Source: Chloroflexota bacterium (GTDB lineage Bacteria > Chloroflexota > Anaerolineae > Anaerolineales > Villigracilaceae). Taken from it: a stretch of 47,071 nucleotides of DNA. A model generated the notes under the pieces. That model saw nothing but the letters and a program-made list of their open reading frames with translations, searched no databases and had not been told where the DNA came from. Below are positions 26,101 to 31,584 of this stretch, in pieces; the stretch's first letter is position 1, and the number at the start of each line of letters is the position of its first letter. The stretch is from assembly GCA_016213105.1 (NCBI GenBank), contig JACRBN010000014.1, positions 1-47,071 of the forward strand, given 5' to 3'. The translations under genes and the position numbers were made by a program.

Positions 26101-26639
26101 TCTGGGCGGCCCCGTACATCAACGCCATCTATTATGCAGGCATCACCGGCGGCTGTACCTCCTCGCCGATGAACTTCTGCCCGAACGCCTCCATCACCCG
26201 CGCCCAAATGGCGGTCTTCCTGAAGCGCGGCATCCACGGCAGCAGCTACCAGCCTCCGCTCCCGGCCTCCTTCCACTTCAACGACATCATCGGGCACTGG
26301 GCACAGAACTGGATCGAGGATCTGTACAGTGAAGGCATCACCGGCGGATGCGGTCTGTCACCCTTCTCCTACTGCCCGGATCAGCCGGTCACCCGTGCCC
26401 AAATGTCGGTCTTCCTGCTGCTCCTCAAGCACGGAGCAGGCTACACCCCGCCGCCCGCCTCGGGAGCCGTCTTCACGGACGTCCCGGACACGCAATGGGC
26501 CGCGGCCTGGATCGAACAGCTCGCAGCTGAAGGCATCACGGCAGGCTGCGGAAGCGGAAAGTACTGCCCCGATGCCCCCGTCACCCGCGCCGAAATGGCC
26601 GTGCTCATCGTCACAACCTTGAACCTGGTTCTGCCGTAA
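17130..26639 (+). CDS. Giant cell-surface protein: beta-helix, DUF11 and Ig-like arrays, C-terminal SLH modules
   Basis: A 3169-residue exported protein, probably anchored to the cell wall by its C-terminal SLH modules and extending a long stalk. Order: signal peptide (1 to about 44); a DUF11-like and a cadherin-like repeat (45-215); a parallel beta-helix-like region rich in Asn/Ser/Gly turns (about 215-960); an isolated Ig-like unit near 1207-1312; five DUF11 repeats (1315-1950, ADLSITKTDG at the start of each); seven tandem Ig-like units (about 1954-2706) with FTVVF.EPVTGFA.GDVTLGG; two Big_3-type repeats; a putative Ig domain; three SLH modules (about 2984, 3050 and 3115 onward). Each SLH module has a cysteine pair in the loop (GGC...CP). 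AAGGAG lies 7 nt before the ATG. It resembles surface adhesins or matrix proteins of Chloroflexota. The ligand is unknown. Confidence 0.88.
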   Translation: MKPLTRKHSHPASKVPAARPMRLMVLTLIAVLAAFGTYTIVQAAPNFVPNLLATMTDAFIGGDGDGKADPGETIEYTVSIPNTGTDATGVAFNDTIDANTTLVPGSVYASPVASNDTYPEIIVGNVSIDSALISYSVVSNDYLGQNPTAAITAFDALSAQGGQVSMTTSGAGLGQFTYNPPTGYEGIDTFTYTLTDNPNAASAASNRTATVSINISGMVWFINNGATSCTVNGCGRLSNPFSTLAAFNSVNDGVNGPFSNHPAANDNIFIYESGTAYTGGITLLSNQKLIGQDATASLSSITGLTLTPSSSAAFPAMAPGAPNATIQNGGGNAITLNSGNTIRGLSISGTSGAGLIGTGVTTLTVGSDVSLSGITGNDLDLSGAASGAIDFGASITNTSGRAVSIQNRSGGAVNLSGAISDNGGTGIYLNSNTGATLTFSGGLNLSTGANAAFTATNGGTVNVCDESACNPGATGPLVNSLTTTTATALNVNATGIGANNLEFRSISSNGGSATGIILVNTGASGSLVVKGDGGTTRGGNSTGGTITNKTGGTDGNGSTASAVYINSGSAILRNMTMTRLDNYGVYGLSVNNVTVQYSTIGAISGAACADADGDIGSTSASGDAALVFGISNPGGSNGFANGGSLLLDNLRVYCSIEHQVEIYQQSNSFTATISNSDIKDASTSLGGDGVQTEMQGSATATITVDNVSFDDNKSQAVQAAANDTSTLDMTVRNSTLVRSSQGNEGILMSNGSSGRLTAHITGNNISGIPGANIFVGQTPGNATAASSLTAYIGNNNITHPTTATNSAVLVWLTSTAGAGAPANVMVTNNIITQNSTGGVSRGIFVDTPDAGTNPNFSVTVLSNTVHVNDSIAGLQGIVVQGRQASTACYDVRSNLVDFPSGTPAGVNGIRIRQANTATVNLEQGSSAGAAATVLAANNPPSTAEALGTVSVVGNSTCQNPPVAALPSSQTVASTQPVEDAAAAVAAPISTGTLAAATVRVERSKADMASNTGSGKPLFIVNPKPLQSGETVSVTIGNLPAGKTAIIKFRVTVNGPSLPLGTTQLSTQGTVSATNGTSTLTDDTALGGSSDPTITLVDRPDTTVVSLTRQSGNPTKNATVTWQVVFADAVDSLTASNFSLVQAGGVSGASITSVTETSGPPSTTWNITASTGSGDGTLGLNFANDTGLTHDVTNAVFTGQVYTIDRTPPTVTINQAGSQADPTGSSPIHFTVVFNEPVTGFADGDVTLGGTANPTTATVTEIAPNDGTTYDVAVSGMSGDGTVTASIGASVAQDAAGNGNDASTSGDNSVTYVRPADLSITKTDGAATATPGGNVTYTITASNAGPFADPAATVADTLPASLSGATWTCVGAGGGTCTAAGSGNINDTVNLPVGGSVTFTVTAAISPTATGTLSNTATVTSSLSDPNSANNSATDTDTLNPQADLAITKTDGATSASPGSNATYTITASNAGPSNAPSATVADTLPASLSGATWTCVGAGGGTCTAAGSGNLNESVNLPAGGSVTFTLTATLDSGASGSLSNTATVTAAGGVTDPSPANNSATDVDTIAPSADLSITKTDGTATEIPGSNVTYTITASNAGPLADPAATVADTLPASLSGATWTCVGAGGGTCTAAGSGNINDTVNLPVGGSVTFTVTAAISPSATGTLSNTATVTSSLIDLNSANNSATDSDTLTPQADLSITKTDGVASATPGSNVTYTITASNAGPSNAPSATVADTFPASLTANWTCVGAGGGTCTASGSGNLNDTVNLPVGGSVTYTVSATISPSATGTLSNTATVTSSVTDPAPGNNSATDTDTLNPQADLAIAKTDGATVAIPGGSVTYTITASNAGPSNAPGSTVADTLPASLSGATWTCVGAGGGTCTAAGAGNINDTVNLPAGGSVTYTVSATLSISASGTLSNTATVAAPGGVTDLSPANNSATDTDTIAPPVDVTIDQAGSQADPTNASAINFTVVFGSAVTDFNDPTDVTLSGTAGATTINITGGPTTYNVAVSGMTGDGTVIASIPMGAAAGSLGEPNAASTSGDNTVTYDATAPTATVEQAAGQPDPTGLSPIHFTVVFSEPVTGFASGDVTVGGGSNPTTGTVTEIAPNDGTTFDVAVSGMANDGTVTASVGANKAQDAAGNGNTASTSGDNSVVYDTVVPSVTIDQAAGQPDPSNSGTINFTAVFSEPVTGFATGDVTLGGTANPTTGAVTEIAPNDGTTYNVAVSGMTNDGTVTASIDAAKAKDAGNNDNTASTSGDNTVIYDATAPTGTINQAAGQADPTNSGPVNFTVVFDEPVTGFATGDVTLGGTANPTTGAVTEIAPNDGTTYNVAVNGMANDGTVIASITASKAQDAAGNDNAASTSGDNTVTYDATTPTATVEQAAGQPDPTGLSPIHFTVVFSEPVTGFASGDVTVGGGSNPTTGTVTEIAPNDGTTFDVAVSGMANDGTVTASVGANKAQDAAGNGNQASTSGDNSVVYDTVVPSVTINQAAGQVDPTNSSPIDFTVVFSEPVTGFATGDVTLGGTAGATTGTVTEIAPNDGTTYNVAVSGMTSDGTIIVSIAAGVAQDAGNNDNTASTSTNDTVTYDTTAPDVTIEQASGQADPTKVSPVNFTVVFDEPVTGFASGDVTLGGTAGATTGTVTEIAPNDGTTYNVAVSGMTTGGTIIASINASVAQDSAANGNTASTSIDHTVAFTFDTTTTITSDTPDPSIVGEAVTFTYTVTVNGGSGIPTGNVTVSDGTNSCTDTVATGSCTITFTTLGSKTLTATYEGDANFNTSTSTSVSHQVNNANTTTTITSDAPDPSMVGDALTVNFTVAVVAPGTGTPTGNVTVSDGVDSCIGTVASGSCSITLTTSGLRNLTASYEGDANFGSSTSAAENHTVNAAPAITSPDHITFVVQTAGSFTILTSGFPVPTLNSAGLLPSGVTFVDNGDGTATLSGTPDLGTSGDYPLTFTASNGTTDATQNFTLTISVDPIFDDVPNDFWAAPYINAIYYAGITGGCTSSPMNFCPNASITRAQMAVFLKRGIHGSSYQPPLPASFHFNDIIGHWAQNWIEDLYSEGITGGCGLSPFSYCPDQPVTRAQMSVFLLLLKHGAGYTPPPASGAVFTDVPDTQWAAAWIEQLAAEGITAGCGSGKYCPDAPVTRAEMAVLIVTTLNLVLP
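20749..21066 (+). repeat. Isolated Ig-like unit of the 324 bp family
   Basis: Encodes VTINQAGSQADPTGSSPIHF and onward. It is one copy of the same module as the array at 22989-25247, but it lies before the DUF11 block. This shows the two repeat classes have been shuffled. Confidence 0.75.
21072..22979 (+). repeat. Five tandem DUF11 repeats of about 378-387 bp
   Basis: Units start at 21072, 21453, 21840, 22221 and 22599 (lengths 381, 387, 381, 378 and about 381 bp). Each encodes AD(L)(S/A)I(T/A)KTDG ... YTITASNAGP ... WTCVGAGGGTC. The DNA conservation is high enough to open long spurious frames on the complementary strand. Confidence 0.85.
22989..25247 (+). repeat. Seven tandem Ig-like units, six of exactly 324 bp
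   Basis: Unit starts are 22989 (315 bp), then 23304, 23628, 23952, 24276, 24600 and 24924, all spaced exactly 324 bp (108 codons). The units at 23304 and 24276 are almost identical in DNA, with only about ten differences including synonymous sites. This points to a recent duplication or gene conversion across a three-unit (972 bp) distance. Confidence 0.88.
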
Positions 26640-26654
26640 GCATCCAACCCCAAT

Positions 26655-26694
26655 AACAAAGAGACCGCCTCATCGGCGGTCTCTTTGTTTAAAA
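26655..26694 (+). terminator. Rho-independent terminator of the giant gene
   Basis: AACAAAGAGACCGCC (26655-26669) pairs with GGCGGTCTCTTTGTT (26675-26689) across a 5 nt loop. The right arm is T-rich and is followed by TAAAAA. Confidence 0.88.
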
Positions 26695-26722
26695 ACTTTG
26701 GAAGTCCGTTGGGCTTCCGAAG
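26693..26722. repeat. Hairpin related to the ACTTCGGAA element
   Basis: AACTTTGGAAG and CTTCCGAAGTT flank a short loop, forming an imperfect inverted repeat between convergent genes. It shares the CTTCGGAA/TTCCGAAG core with the 16 bp inverted repeat at 8753-8816. Confidence 0.4.
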
Positions 26723-26727
26723 TTGGA

Positions 26728-27156
26728 TTAAAACTTGAACACGTAGGCGTTGGTCTCGCGCCTGAGAAAGCCCATGCGCTGATAAAGTCGATTGGCGGCT
26801 TCGCGCTTCGGGTTGGAGGTGAGCGTGACGGCGGGCGCGCCTTTCGCGCGGGCGATCTCCAGGCAGCGCGAAACCAGCGCCTCGCCGATGCCCTGTCCGC
26901 GCGCGGACGAGTCCACGATCACATCTTCGATGATGGCGCGCACGCCCGTCGGCACCAGGTAGACCGTCAGGCTGGCCGCGCCGAGGATGGGACCGTCGTC
27001 GGCGCGGGCGACCAGGAGCGTGGATGACTCTGATTTAACGAGGGCAGTCAACAGGTCCAGCGCGGGCGGCGGGTTGTTATCCGTCAACTGTGGGGTGAGC
27101 CGCTGAAACGCCTCCCACAGTTCCCCAGTGGCGCCATCCACCACTTCAACCCGCAT
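26728..27156 (-). CDS. GNAT-family N-acetyltransferase
   Basis: A 142-residue acetyltransferase with VRAIIEDVIVDSSARGQGIG (the acetyl-CoA-binding R-x-x-G-x-G loop), ALVSRCLEIARAKG and the C-terminal REAANRLYQRMGF. The start at 27156 (MRVEVVDG) lies inside the last codons of the upstream phosphatidylcholine synthase gene, overlapping it by 11 bp. The two are therefore coupled. The substrate is unknown. Confidence 0.8.
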   Translation of the reverse strand: MRVEVVDGATGELWEAFQRLTPQLTDNNPPPALDLLTALVKSESSTLLVARADDGPILGAASLTVYLVPTGVRAIIEDVIVDSSARGQGIGEALVSRCLEIARAKGAPAVTLTSNPKREAANRLYQRMGFLRRETNAYVFKF

Positions 27157-27886
27157 CGCCCGGCACCAACACATTGGATTTCTTGGGGATCAGGCTGATC
27201 ACGATGTAATATCCCACGTACAGGAAGGAAACCCAGGCCACCCATTTGGGGACGTTGGGGTACTGCATCAGGCCCCAGATGCCGAAGGCCGAGTAGATGT
27301 AGGTGAGGGTCAGGGTCAGTTTGCGCAGGAAGCTGGTGCGGCTCGGGTAAATGTATTTGACCGGCACGAAGACCAGGATGTTGAAGAAGATCAAAAAGCC
27401 GAGGTTGACCCACGGGTTGGAATGCAGGATGAGCATGTACAGCACCATCACGTTCCAGTAGGACGGGAAGCCCTTGAAGAAATGGTCATCGGTCTTCGCA
27501 TCGGCCTGCGTGAATTGGTAGGCCGAGGTCAACAGGATGGAGACGGCGCCCAGGAGCGTGAAGCCGTACGGGAGCATCTCTGGAGCCTTGTAAAGGAACA
27601 AGGCCGGGACGATCACATAATTGAAATAATCGAGAATGTTATCGAGCAGGGCGCCATCGATGCCCCTGGCGTAGGTCTTGACGTCGGCCCAGCGCGCCAG
27701 CATCCCGTCGAAACCATCGACCAGCATGGCCAGCACCATCCAGAGAATGGCCGCGCGCCACTGCCCCTCGAAGATGGCCAGCAGCGCCAGGAAACCCCAC
27801 ACGGCCCCGCTGGCGGTAAAGAGATGCACGCCCCATGCGAGCGTGCGGCGGATCCATAAGTTCTTCGGTTGTACAGATTTCATCAT
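27146..27886 (-). CDS. pcs: Phosphatidylcholine synthase (CDP-alcohol phosphatidyltransferase family)
   Basis: An integral membrane enzyme of 246 residues, expected to condense CDP-diacylglycerol with choline to give phosphatidylcholine. It shows the CDP-alcohol signature DGFDGMLAR...GIDGALLDNILDY and, more specifically, Pcs-type landmarks: HLFTASGAVWGFLALL near the N-terminus and TDDHFFKGFPSYWNVMVLYM. Seven or so hydrophobic segments are visible. I place the start at ATG 27886 or 27883, which have GAGGG just upstream; the longer frame runs through an operator-like region. Related phosphatidylserine or other CDP-alcohol enzymes are the alternative, but the FxGFPxxWN region favours Pcs. Confidence 0.8.
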   Translation of the reverse strand: MMKSVQPKNLWIRRTLAWGVHLFTASGAVWGFLALLAIFEGQWRAAILWMVLAMLVDGFDGMLARWADVKTYARGIDGALLDNILDYFNYVIVPALFLYKAPEMLPYGFTLLGAVSILLTSAYQFTQADAKTDDHFFKGFPSYWNVMVLYMLILHSNPWVNLGFLIFFNILVFVPVKYIYPSRTSFLRKLTLTLTYIYSAFGIWGLMQYPNVPKWVAWVSFLYVGYYIVISLIPKKSNVLVPGDAG

Positions 27887-27959
27887 GCCCTCACCAAAAT
27901 GGATTTTTTCAGCCTCGCGGAATCTTGGATCTACGGACGGGCATGGATTCGCGCCAGGC

Positions 27960-27988
27960 TGGATATTGTGAAGATTATACAATATCCA
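27960..27988 (-). promoter_or_regulatory. -10 box embedded in a 10 bp dyad upstream of pcs
   Basis: TGGATATTGT (27960-27969) and ACAATATCCA (27979-27988) form a perfect inverted repeat with a 9 nt spacer. On the minus strand TATAAT occupies 27979-27974, inside the dyad. A protein bound to the dyad would block the promoter, so this is a repressor-operator layout. The predicted leader is about 80 nt. Confidence 0.5.
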
Positions 27989-28054
27989 AGGTTGAAAACT
28001 GCGCTTTCCAGCCTCTCAAAAGCGTAATTTTCAAGCAAGCGTGGGATGGCAATA

Positions 28055-28081
28055 CCACGGAGATCACAGAGAGCACGGAGG
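28055..28081. repeat. Short CACGGAG-type intergenic repeat
   Basis: CACGGAGATCACAGAGAG followed by CACGGAGG: the heptamer CACGGAG occurs at 28056-28062 and again at 28074-28080, 18 nt apart. It resembles the complement of the stretch at 8285-8400. A TAAAAT -10-like box follows at 28090-28095. Confidence 0.35.
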
Positions 28082-28133
28082 CTTTAAGGTAAAATCATGA
28101 CACCAGACACACCCACCCGCGGAGGGAAACCCC

Positions 28134-31100
28134 ATGCCCCAAACCCCCGAAGAGATTGCCCTGGAACGCATCCGCCAGGCCGCCGAGAGCGGCTCAAAAA
28201 GGCTTAAGCTTTCCGGGTTAGGTTTAACAGCCTTGCCTCTCGAAATTGGCCAACTCCAAGCCCTCACCTCACTCGACCTTCGCAAGAACCAACTTACCAG
28301 CCTGCCGCCTGAGATCGGTCAACTCCAAGCCCTCATCACGCTTGATGTTTCCTACAATCAACTCGCCAGCCTACCTCCCGAGATCGGGCAAAACCAGACT
28401 CTATCCTCACTTGACCTTTCTTCGAATCAATTTATTAACTTGCCTCCCGCGATCGGCCAACTCCAAACCCTCACCTGGTTGGACCTTTCGGAAAACCAAC
28501 TCACCAGCCTGCCCCCAGAAATTGGTCAACTCCAGGCACTGAATTCGCTTTACCTCCACAAAAACCAACTTACCGGCCTCCCCCCCGAAATCGGTCAACT
28601 TCGGACACTGACCTTGCTTGTCGTTTACAACAACCAACTTGTCTGCCTGCCTTCCGAAATTGGCCAACTTCAATCGCTCACTTCGCTATACATTAACAAT
28701 AATCTACTCGCCAGCCTGCCCCCCGAAATCGGGCAACTCCAGGCACTCACCGAGCTTGACCTTTACAACAATCAACTCGCCTGCCTCCCTCCCGAGATCG
28801 GGCATCTTCAGGCACTCATCTCTCTTTTCCTTTCAGAAAACGAACTTGCCAGCCTGCCCCCCGAGATCGAGGGTCTCCAAGCCCTCACCTCGCTTAACCT
28901 TTCATCAAACCAACTCGCCAGCCTGCCCCCTGAGATTGGGCATCTACAAGCCCTCATTGAGCTTTACCTTCGCAATAACCAACTCACCAGCCTGCCCCCT
29001 GAGATTGGGGAACTCCAAGCCCTCACCTCACTTAACCTTTCCTCGAACCAACTCACCAACCTGCCACCTGAGATCGGGCAACTCCAAGCACTCACCGAGC
29101 TTGACCTTTTCTCGAACCAACTCACCAGCCCGCCCTCTGAGATCGAGCAACTCCAAGCCCTCATCTCGCTTGACCTTTCACTCAATCAACTCACCAGCCT
29201 ACCCCCCGAGATGGGGCAACTCAAAGCCCTCATCTCGCTTGACCTTTCACGCAACCAACTCACCAGCCTGCCCTCCGAGATCGGTCAACTCCAGGCCCTT
29301 ACCTGGCTTTCCCTTTCCTTCAACCAACTCACCAACCTGCCCCTCGAGATCGGGCAACTCCAATCCCTCACCTCGCTTTTCCTTTCATTCAATCAATTCG
29401 ATAGTCTGCCCCAAGAAATGACAGAGTTGCGCAACTTGGAAAAAATCAGCCTGCGCGTCAACCCGCTGGAAATTGCCATCCCCGCCCAATGGCTGGAACC
29501 TGAATACAGTTTCAGTGATGATGCACAAAACATTCTGGCTTATTACAAACAGCTCCACGCAGAAGGCGGGCATCCGCTGGGGGAGGCGCGGATCCTGGTG
29601 GTGGGGGAAGCCAATGCGGGCAAGACCAAGCTGCTGCGCGCCCTGCTCAGTGGCGAGTATGGGGCCAGGTTCATCGAAACCCGCGACCCGACCGAGGGCA
29701 TCGAGGTCAACGCGCTCGAAACAGAGGGCCTGAGTCTGCGCTTTTGGGATTTTGGCGGGCAGGAGATCTTGCACGCCACGCACCGCTTCTTCCTTTCGAG
29801 GCGCTGCGTCTACCTGCTGGTGGCCGATTCCACCCGCGACCGCGAGTACAACGAAGCCAAGATCGAATACTGGCTGGAACTTATTAAATTCTTTGGCGGC
29901 GATTCACCTGTGATTTTGGTCGCCAGCAAGACCGAGAATTTCTCGCTCAACGTCAACGAACGCCGCTTGCAGGAGAAGTATCCCAATCTGGTGCCCATGC
30001 CCGCGCTGCAAACTTCCGCCAAAACGGGACGTGGCATAGAAGATCTGCGCCGTACCTTGCTTGATGAGGCCCAGGCTTTGCCCAGCGTCAGCGTCATGCT
30101 GCCGCGCAGTTTTCTAGCGGTCAAAGATGCGCTGGAAGCCTTGAAGGCCAAAGAAAAGGTCAGGGTCATCGAGGATGCAGTCTACCGCCGCCTGTGCGAA
30201 GAAAACGGCATCACCGAACAGGAACGCCAAAACACCCTGCTGGGACTGATGCACGATATGGGCGTGGTGCTGCACTACGAGGACGACCGCCTGAGCGATT
30301 TCGGCATCCTCAACCCCGATTGGGCGACAGGCGGCGTGTATAAGGTGGTCAATAATTGTCAGATCAGGGACGCGCACGGGAAATTCACTCTGGCACAGCT
30401 CAAAGGGATTCTTGATGACGAGGAATTGTATCCCGCCGCCATGCGCCGCCGCATCGTGGATTTGATGAAGAAGTTCGAACTGACCTATGAGCTTCCGCTG
30501 GCGCGCGATACCTATATCCTGCCCAGCGCCCTGCCCGTCAACCAGCCCGAGCTGGACGGATGGGACGTTCCCGCCATGACCTTCGAGTATCGTTATCCCA
30601 TCCTGCAAGTCAGCGTGCTGCACCGCTTCATGGTCATCGCGCACACATCGATCCTGGATGACCAGGTCTGGTACAGCGGTGTGGTGCTGGCAAACGGTGA
30701 AAACCAGGCCCTGGTCAGGGCCGATTTCCGCGACCGAAAGATTACCATCAAGGTCAAGGGCGCGGAGGAGACCCGCAAGGAATTCTTATATTATCTCCGC
30801 ACCCAGTTCGAACATATCCACGGCGAGGAAACCCAGCCCGAGGAATACATCTACTCCCCACAATACCCTGATCTGCCTTTGCCCTTTACGGATATGAAAA
30901 CGCTTGCCAAGTCCGAGCAGGAATACAAGGTGGTGTACAAGGGCAAGGCAGTCTCCATTAACCTACGCGAATTACTGGATGGTTTCGTCACCCCTGAAGA
31001 ACGCCGCAAGGACGAGGAAAGGGAGAAACAGGAATCAGTCCGCATGGGAGTGGACATCGAAATGCAGGAAAGGGAACGCGCACAAAGGCTCAAGGGCGGC

Positions 31101-31481
31101 GATACCTATGTCACCAATAACGTCACCATTCACGGCAGCGTGGAAGGTGGCAATCTGGCCGTAGGCGAGAGGCACCAGATCTCGCAAAACGTGCAGGGCA
31201 GTTTCAACACCCTCCCGCCCGATCTCCAAAGCGCCCTGCTGGAATTGATCCAGAGAGTCGAAGAAGCCCTGCAAGTGGCGGAAGAGTCTGAGGATAAGGA
31301 AGAACTTAAAGACGAGTTGGAGAGTTTGCGAGCCGAGGCCAACAAGTCCAGGCCCAAGAAGGAAAGAATCAAAGTCACCGTGGAGGGCTTGAAGAAGGCC
31401 GCTGAAAACATCAAGGATGTGGGCGTCCCTGTGCTGACCGTCGCCGCGAAGGTCATCGCGCTGCTCAACAGCCTGCCGTAA
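28134..31481 (+). CDS. ROCO protein: LRR-Roc-COR GTPase with a C-terminal beta-motif/helical tail
   Basis: A 1115-residue Roco-family GTPase. Residues about 20-450 form 17 canonical 23-residue leucine-rich repeats (LPPEIGQLQALTSLDLSxNQL) plus a degenerate last one. The Roc GTPase follows: P-loop GEANAGKTKL with K497, DFGGQE at 539-544, a G4 motif that reads SKTE (598-601) instead of NKxD, and SAK in TSAKTGRG. A COR dimerisation region runs to about 900. The tail is unusual: NNVTIHGSVEGGNLAVG (995-1011), an acidic coiled coil, and a hydrophobic end (VGVPVLTVAAKVIALLNSL). GGAGG at 28121-28125 supports this start. Bacterial Roco proteins are regulated by nucleotide-dependent dimerisation; the partner here is unknown. 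Convergent with ileS. Confidence 0.9.
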   Translation: MPQTPEEIALERIRQAAESGSKRLKLSGLGLTALPLEIGQLQALTSLDLRKNQLTSLPPEIGQLQALITLDVSYNQLASLPPEIGQNQTLSSLDLSSNQFINLPPAIGQLQTLTWLDLSENQLTSLPPEIGQLQALNSLYLHKNQLTGLPPEIGQLRTLTLLVVYNNQLVCLPSEIGQLQSLTSLYINNNLLASLPPEIGQLQALTELDLYNNQLACLPPEIGHLQALISLFLSENELASLPPEIEGLQALTSLNLSSNQLASLPPEIGHLQALIELYLRNNQLTSLPPEIGELQALTSLNLSSNQLTNLPPEIGQLQALTELDLFSNQLTSPPSEIEQLQALISLDLSLNQLTSLPPEMGQLKALISLDLSRNQLTSLPSEIGQLQALTWLSLSFNQLTNLPLEIGQLQSLTSLFLSFNQFDSLPQEMTELRNLEKISLRVNPLEIAIPAQWLEPEYSFSDDAQNILAYYKQLHAEGGHPLGEARILVVGEANAGKTKLLRALLSGEYGARFIETRDPTEGIEVNALETEGLSLRFWDFGGQEILHATHRFFLSRRCVYLLVADSTRDREYNEAKIEYWLELIKFFGGDSPVILVASKTENFSLNVNERRLQEKYPNLVPMPALQTSAKTGRGIEDLRRTLLDEAQALPSVSVMLPRSFLAVKDALEALKAKEKVRVIEDAVYRRLCEENGITEQERQNTLLGLMHDMGVVLHYEDDRLSDFGILNPDWATGGVYKVVNNCQIRDAHGKFTLAQLKGILDDEELYPAAMRRRIVDLMKKFELTYELPLARDTYILPSALPVNQPELDGWDVPAMTFEYRYPILQVSVLHRFMVIAHTSILDDQVWYSGVVLANGENQALVRADFRDRKITIKVKGAEETRKEFLYYLRTQFEHIHGEETQPEEYIYSPQYPDLPLPFTDMKTLAKSEQEYKVVYKGKAVSINLRELLDGFVTPEERRKDEEREKQESVRMGVDIEMQERERAQRLKGGDTYVTNNVTIHGSVEGGNLAVGERHQISQNVQGSFNTLPPDLQSALLELIQRVEEALQVAEESEDKEELKDELESLRAEANKSRPKKERIKVTVEGLKKAAENIKDVGVPVLTVAAKVIALLNSLP
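28238..29410 (+). repeat. Tandem 69 bp leucine-rich-repeat units
   Basis: About 17 direct repeats of 69 bp (23 codons) in the ROCO gene, many sharing runs such as GAGATCGGGCAACTCCAAGC. The similarity is at DNA as well as protein level, so unit gain or loss by slippage or recombination is plausible. Confidence 0.85.
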
Positions 31482-31508
31482 TCGAAACCACCACTCCCCC
31501 AGAACACC

Positions 31509-31551
31509 AAACGCCCTCGGAGAAGTCAAATCTCTCCGAGGGCGTTTTCAC
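31509..31551. terminator. Bidirectional terminator between the ROCO gene and ileS
   Basis: AAACGCCCTCGGAGA (31509-31523) pairs with TCTCCGAGGGCGTTT (31533-31547) across a 9 nt loop, followed by TTC on the plus strand. It lies between the convergent stop codons at 31481 and 31583. Confidence 0.8.
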
Positions 31552-31556
31552 TACTC

Positions 31557-31584
31557 ACTACTCTCTAATCACTACTCTCTAATC
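31557..31584. repeat. Tandem 14 bp repeat at the ileS stop codon
   Basis: ACTACTCTCTAATC occurs twice head to tail (31557-31570 and 31571-31584), preceded by a partial copy ACTACTC. The second copy runs into the ileS stop codon (31583-31585). Confidence 0.55.

Noticed and set aside
28097-28133. ATG at 28097 as a leaderless start for the ROCO gene
   Set aside because: It is out of frame with the LRR protein and only 1 nt from the TAAAAT box. The ATG at 28134 has a proper GGAGG.
28238-29410. Regularly spaced direct repeats, considered as a CRISPR array
   Set aside because: The 69 bp period equals 23 codons of a leucine-rich repeat in an open frame. There are no constant repeats with unique spacers and no cas genes.
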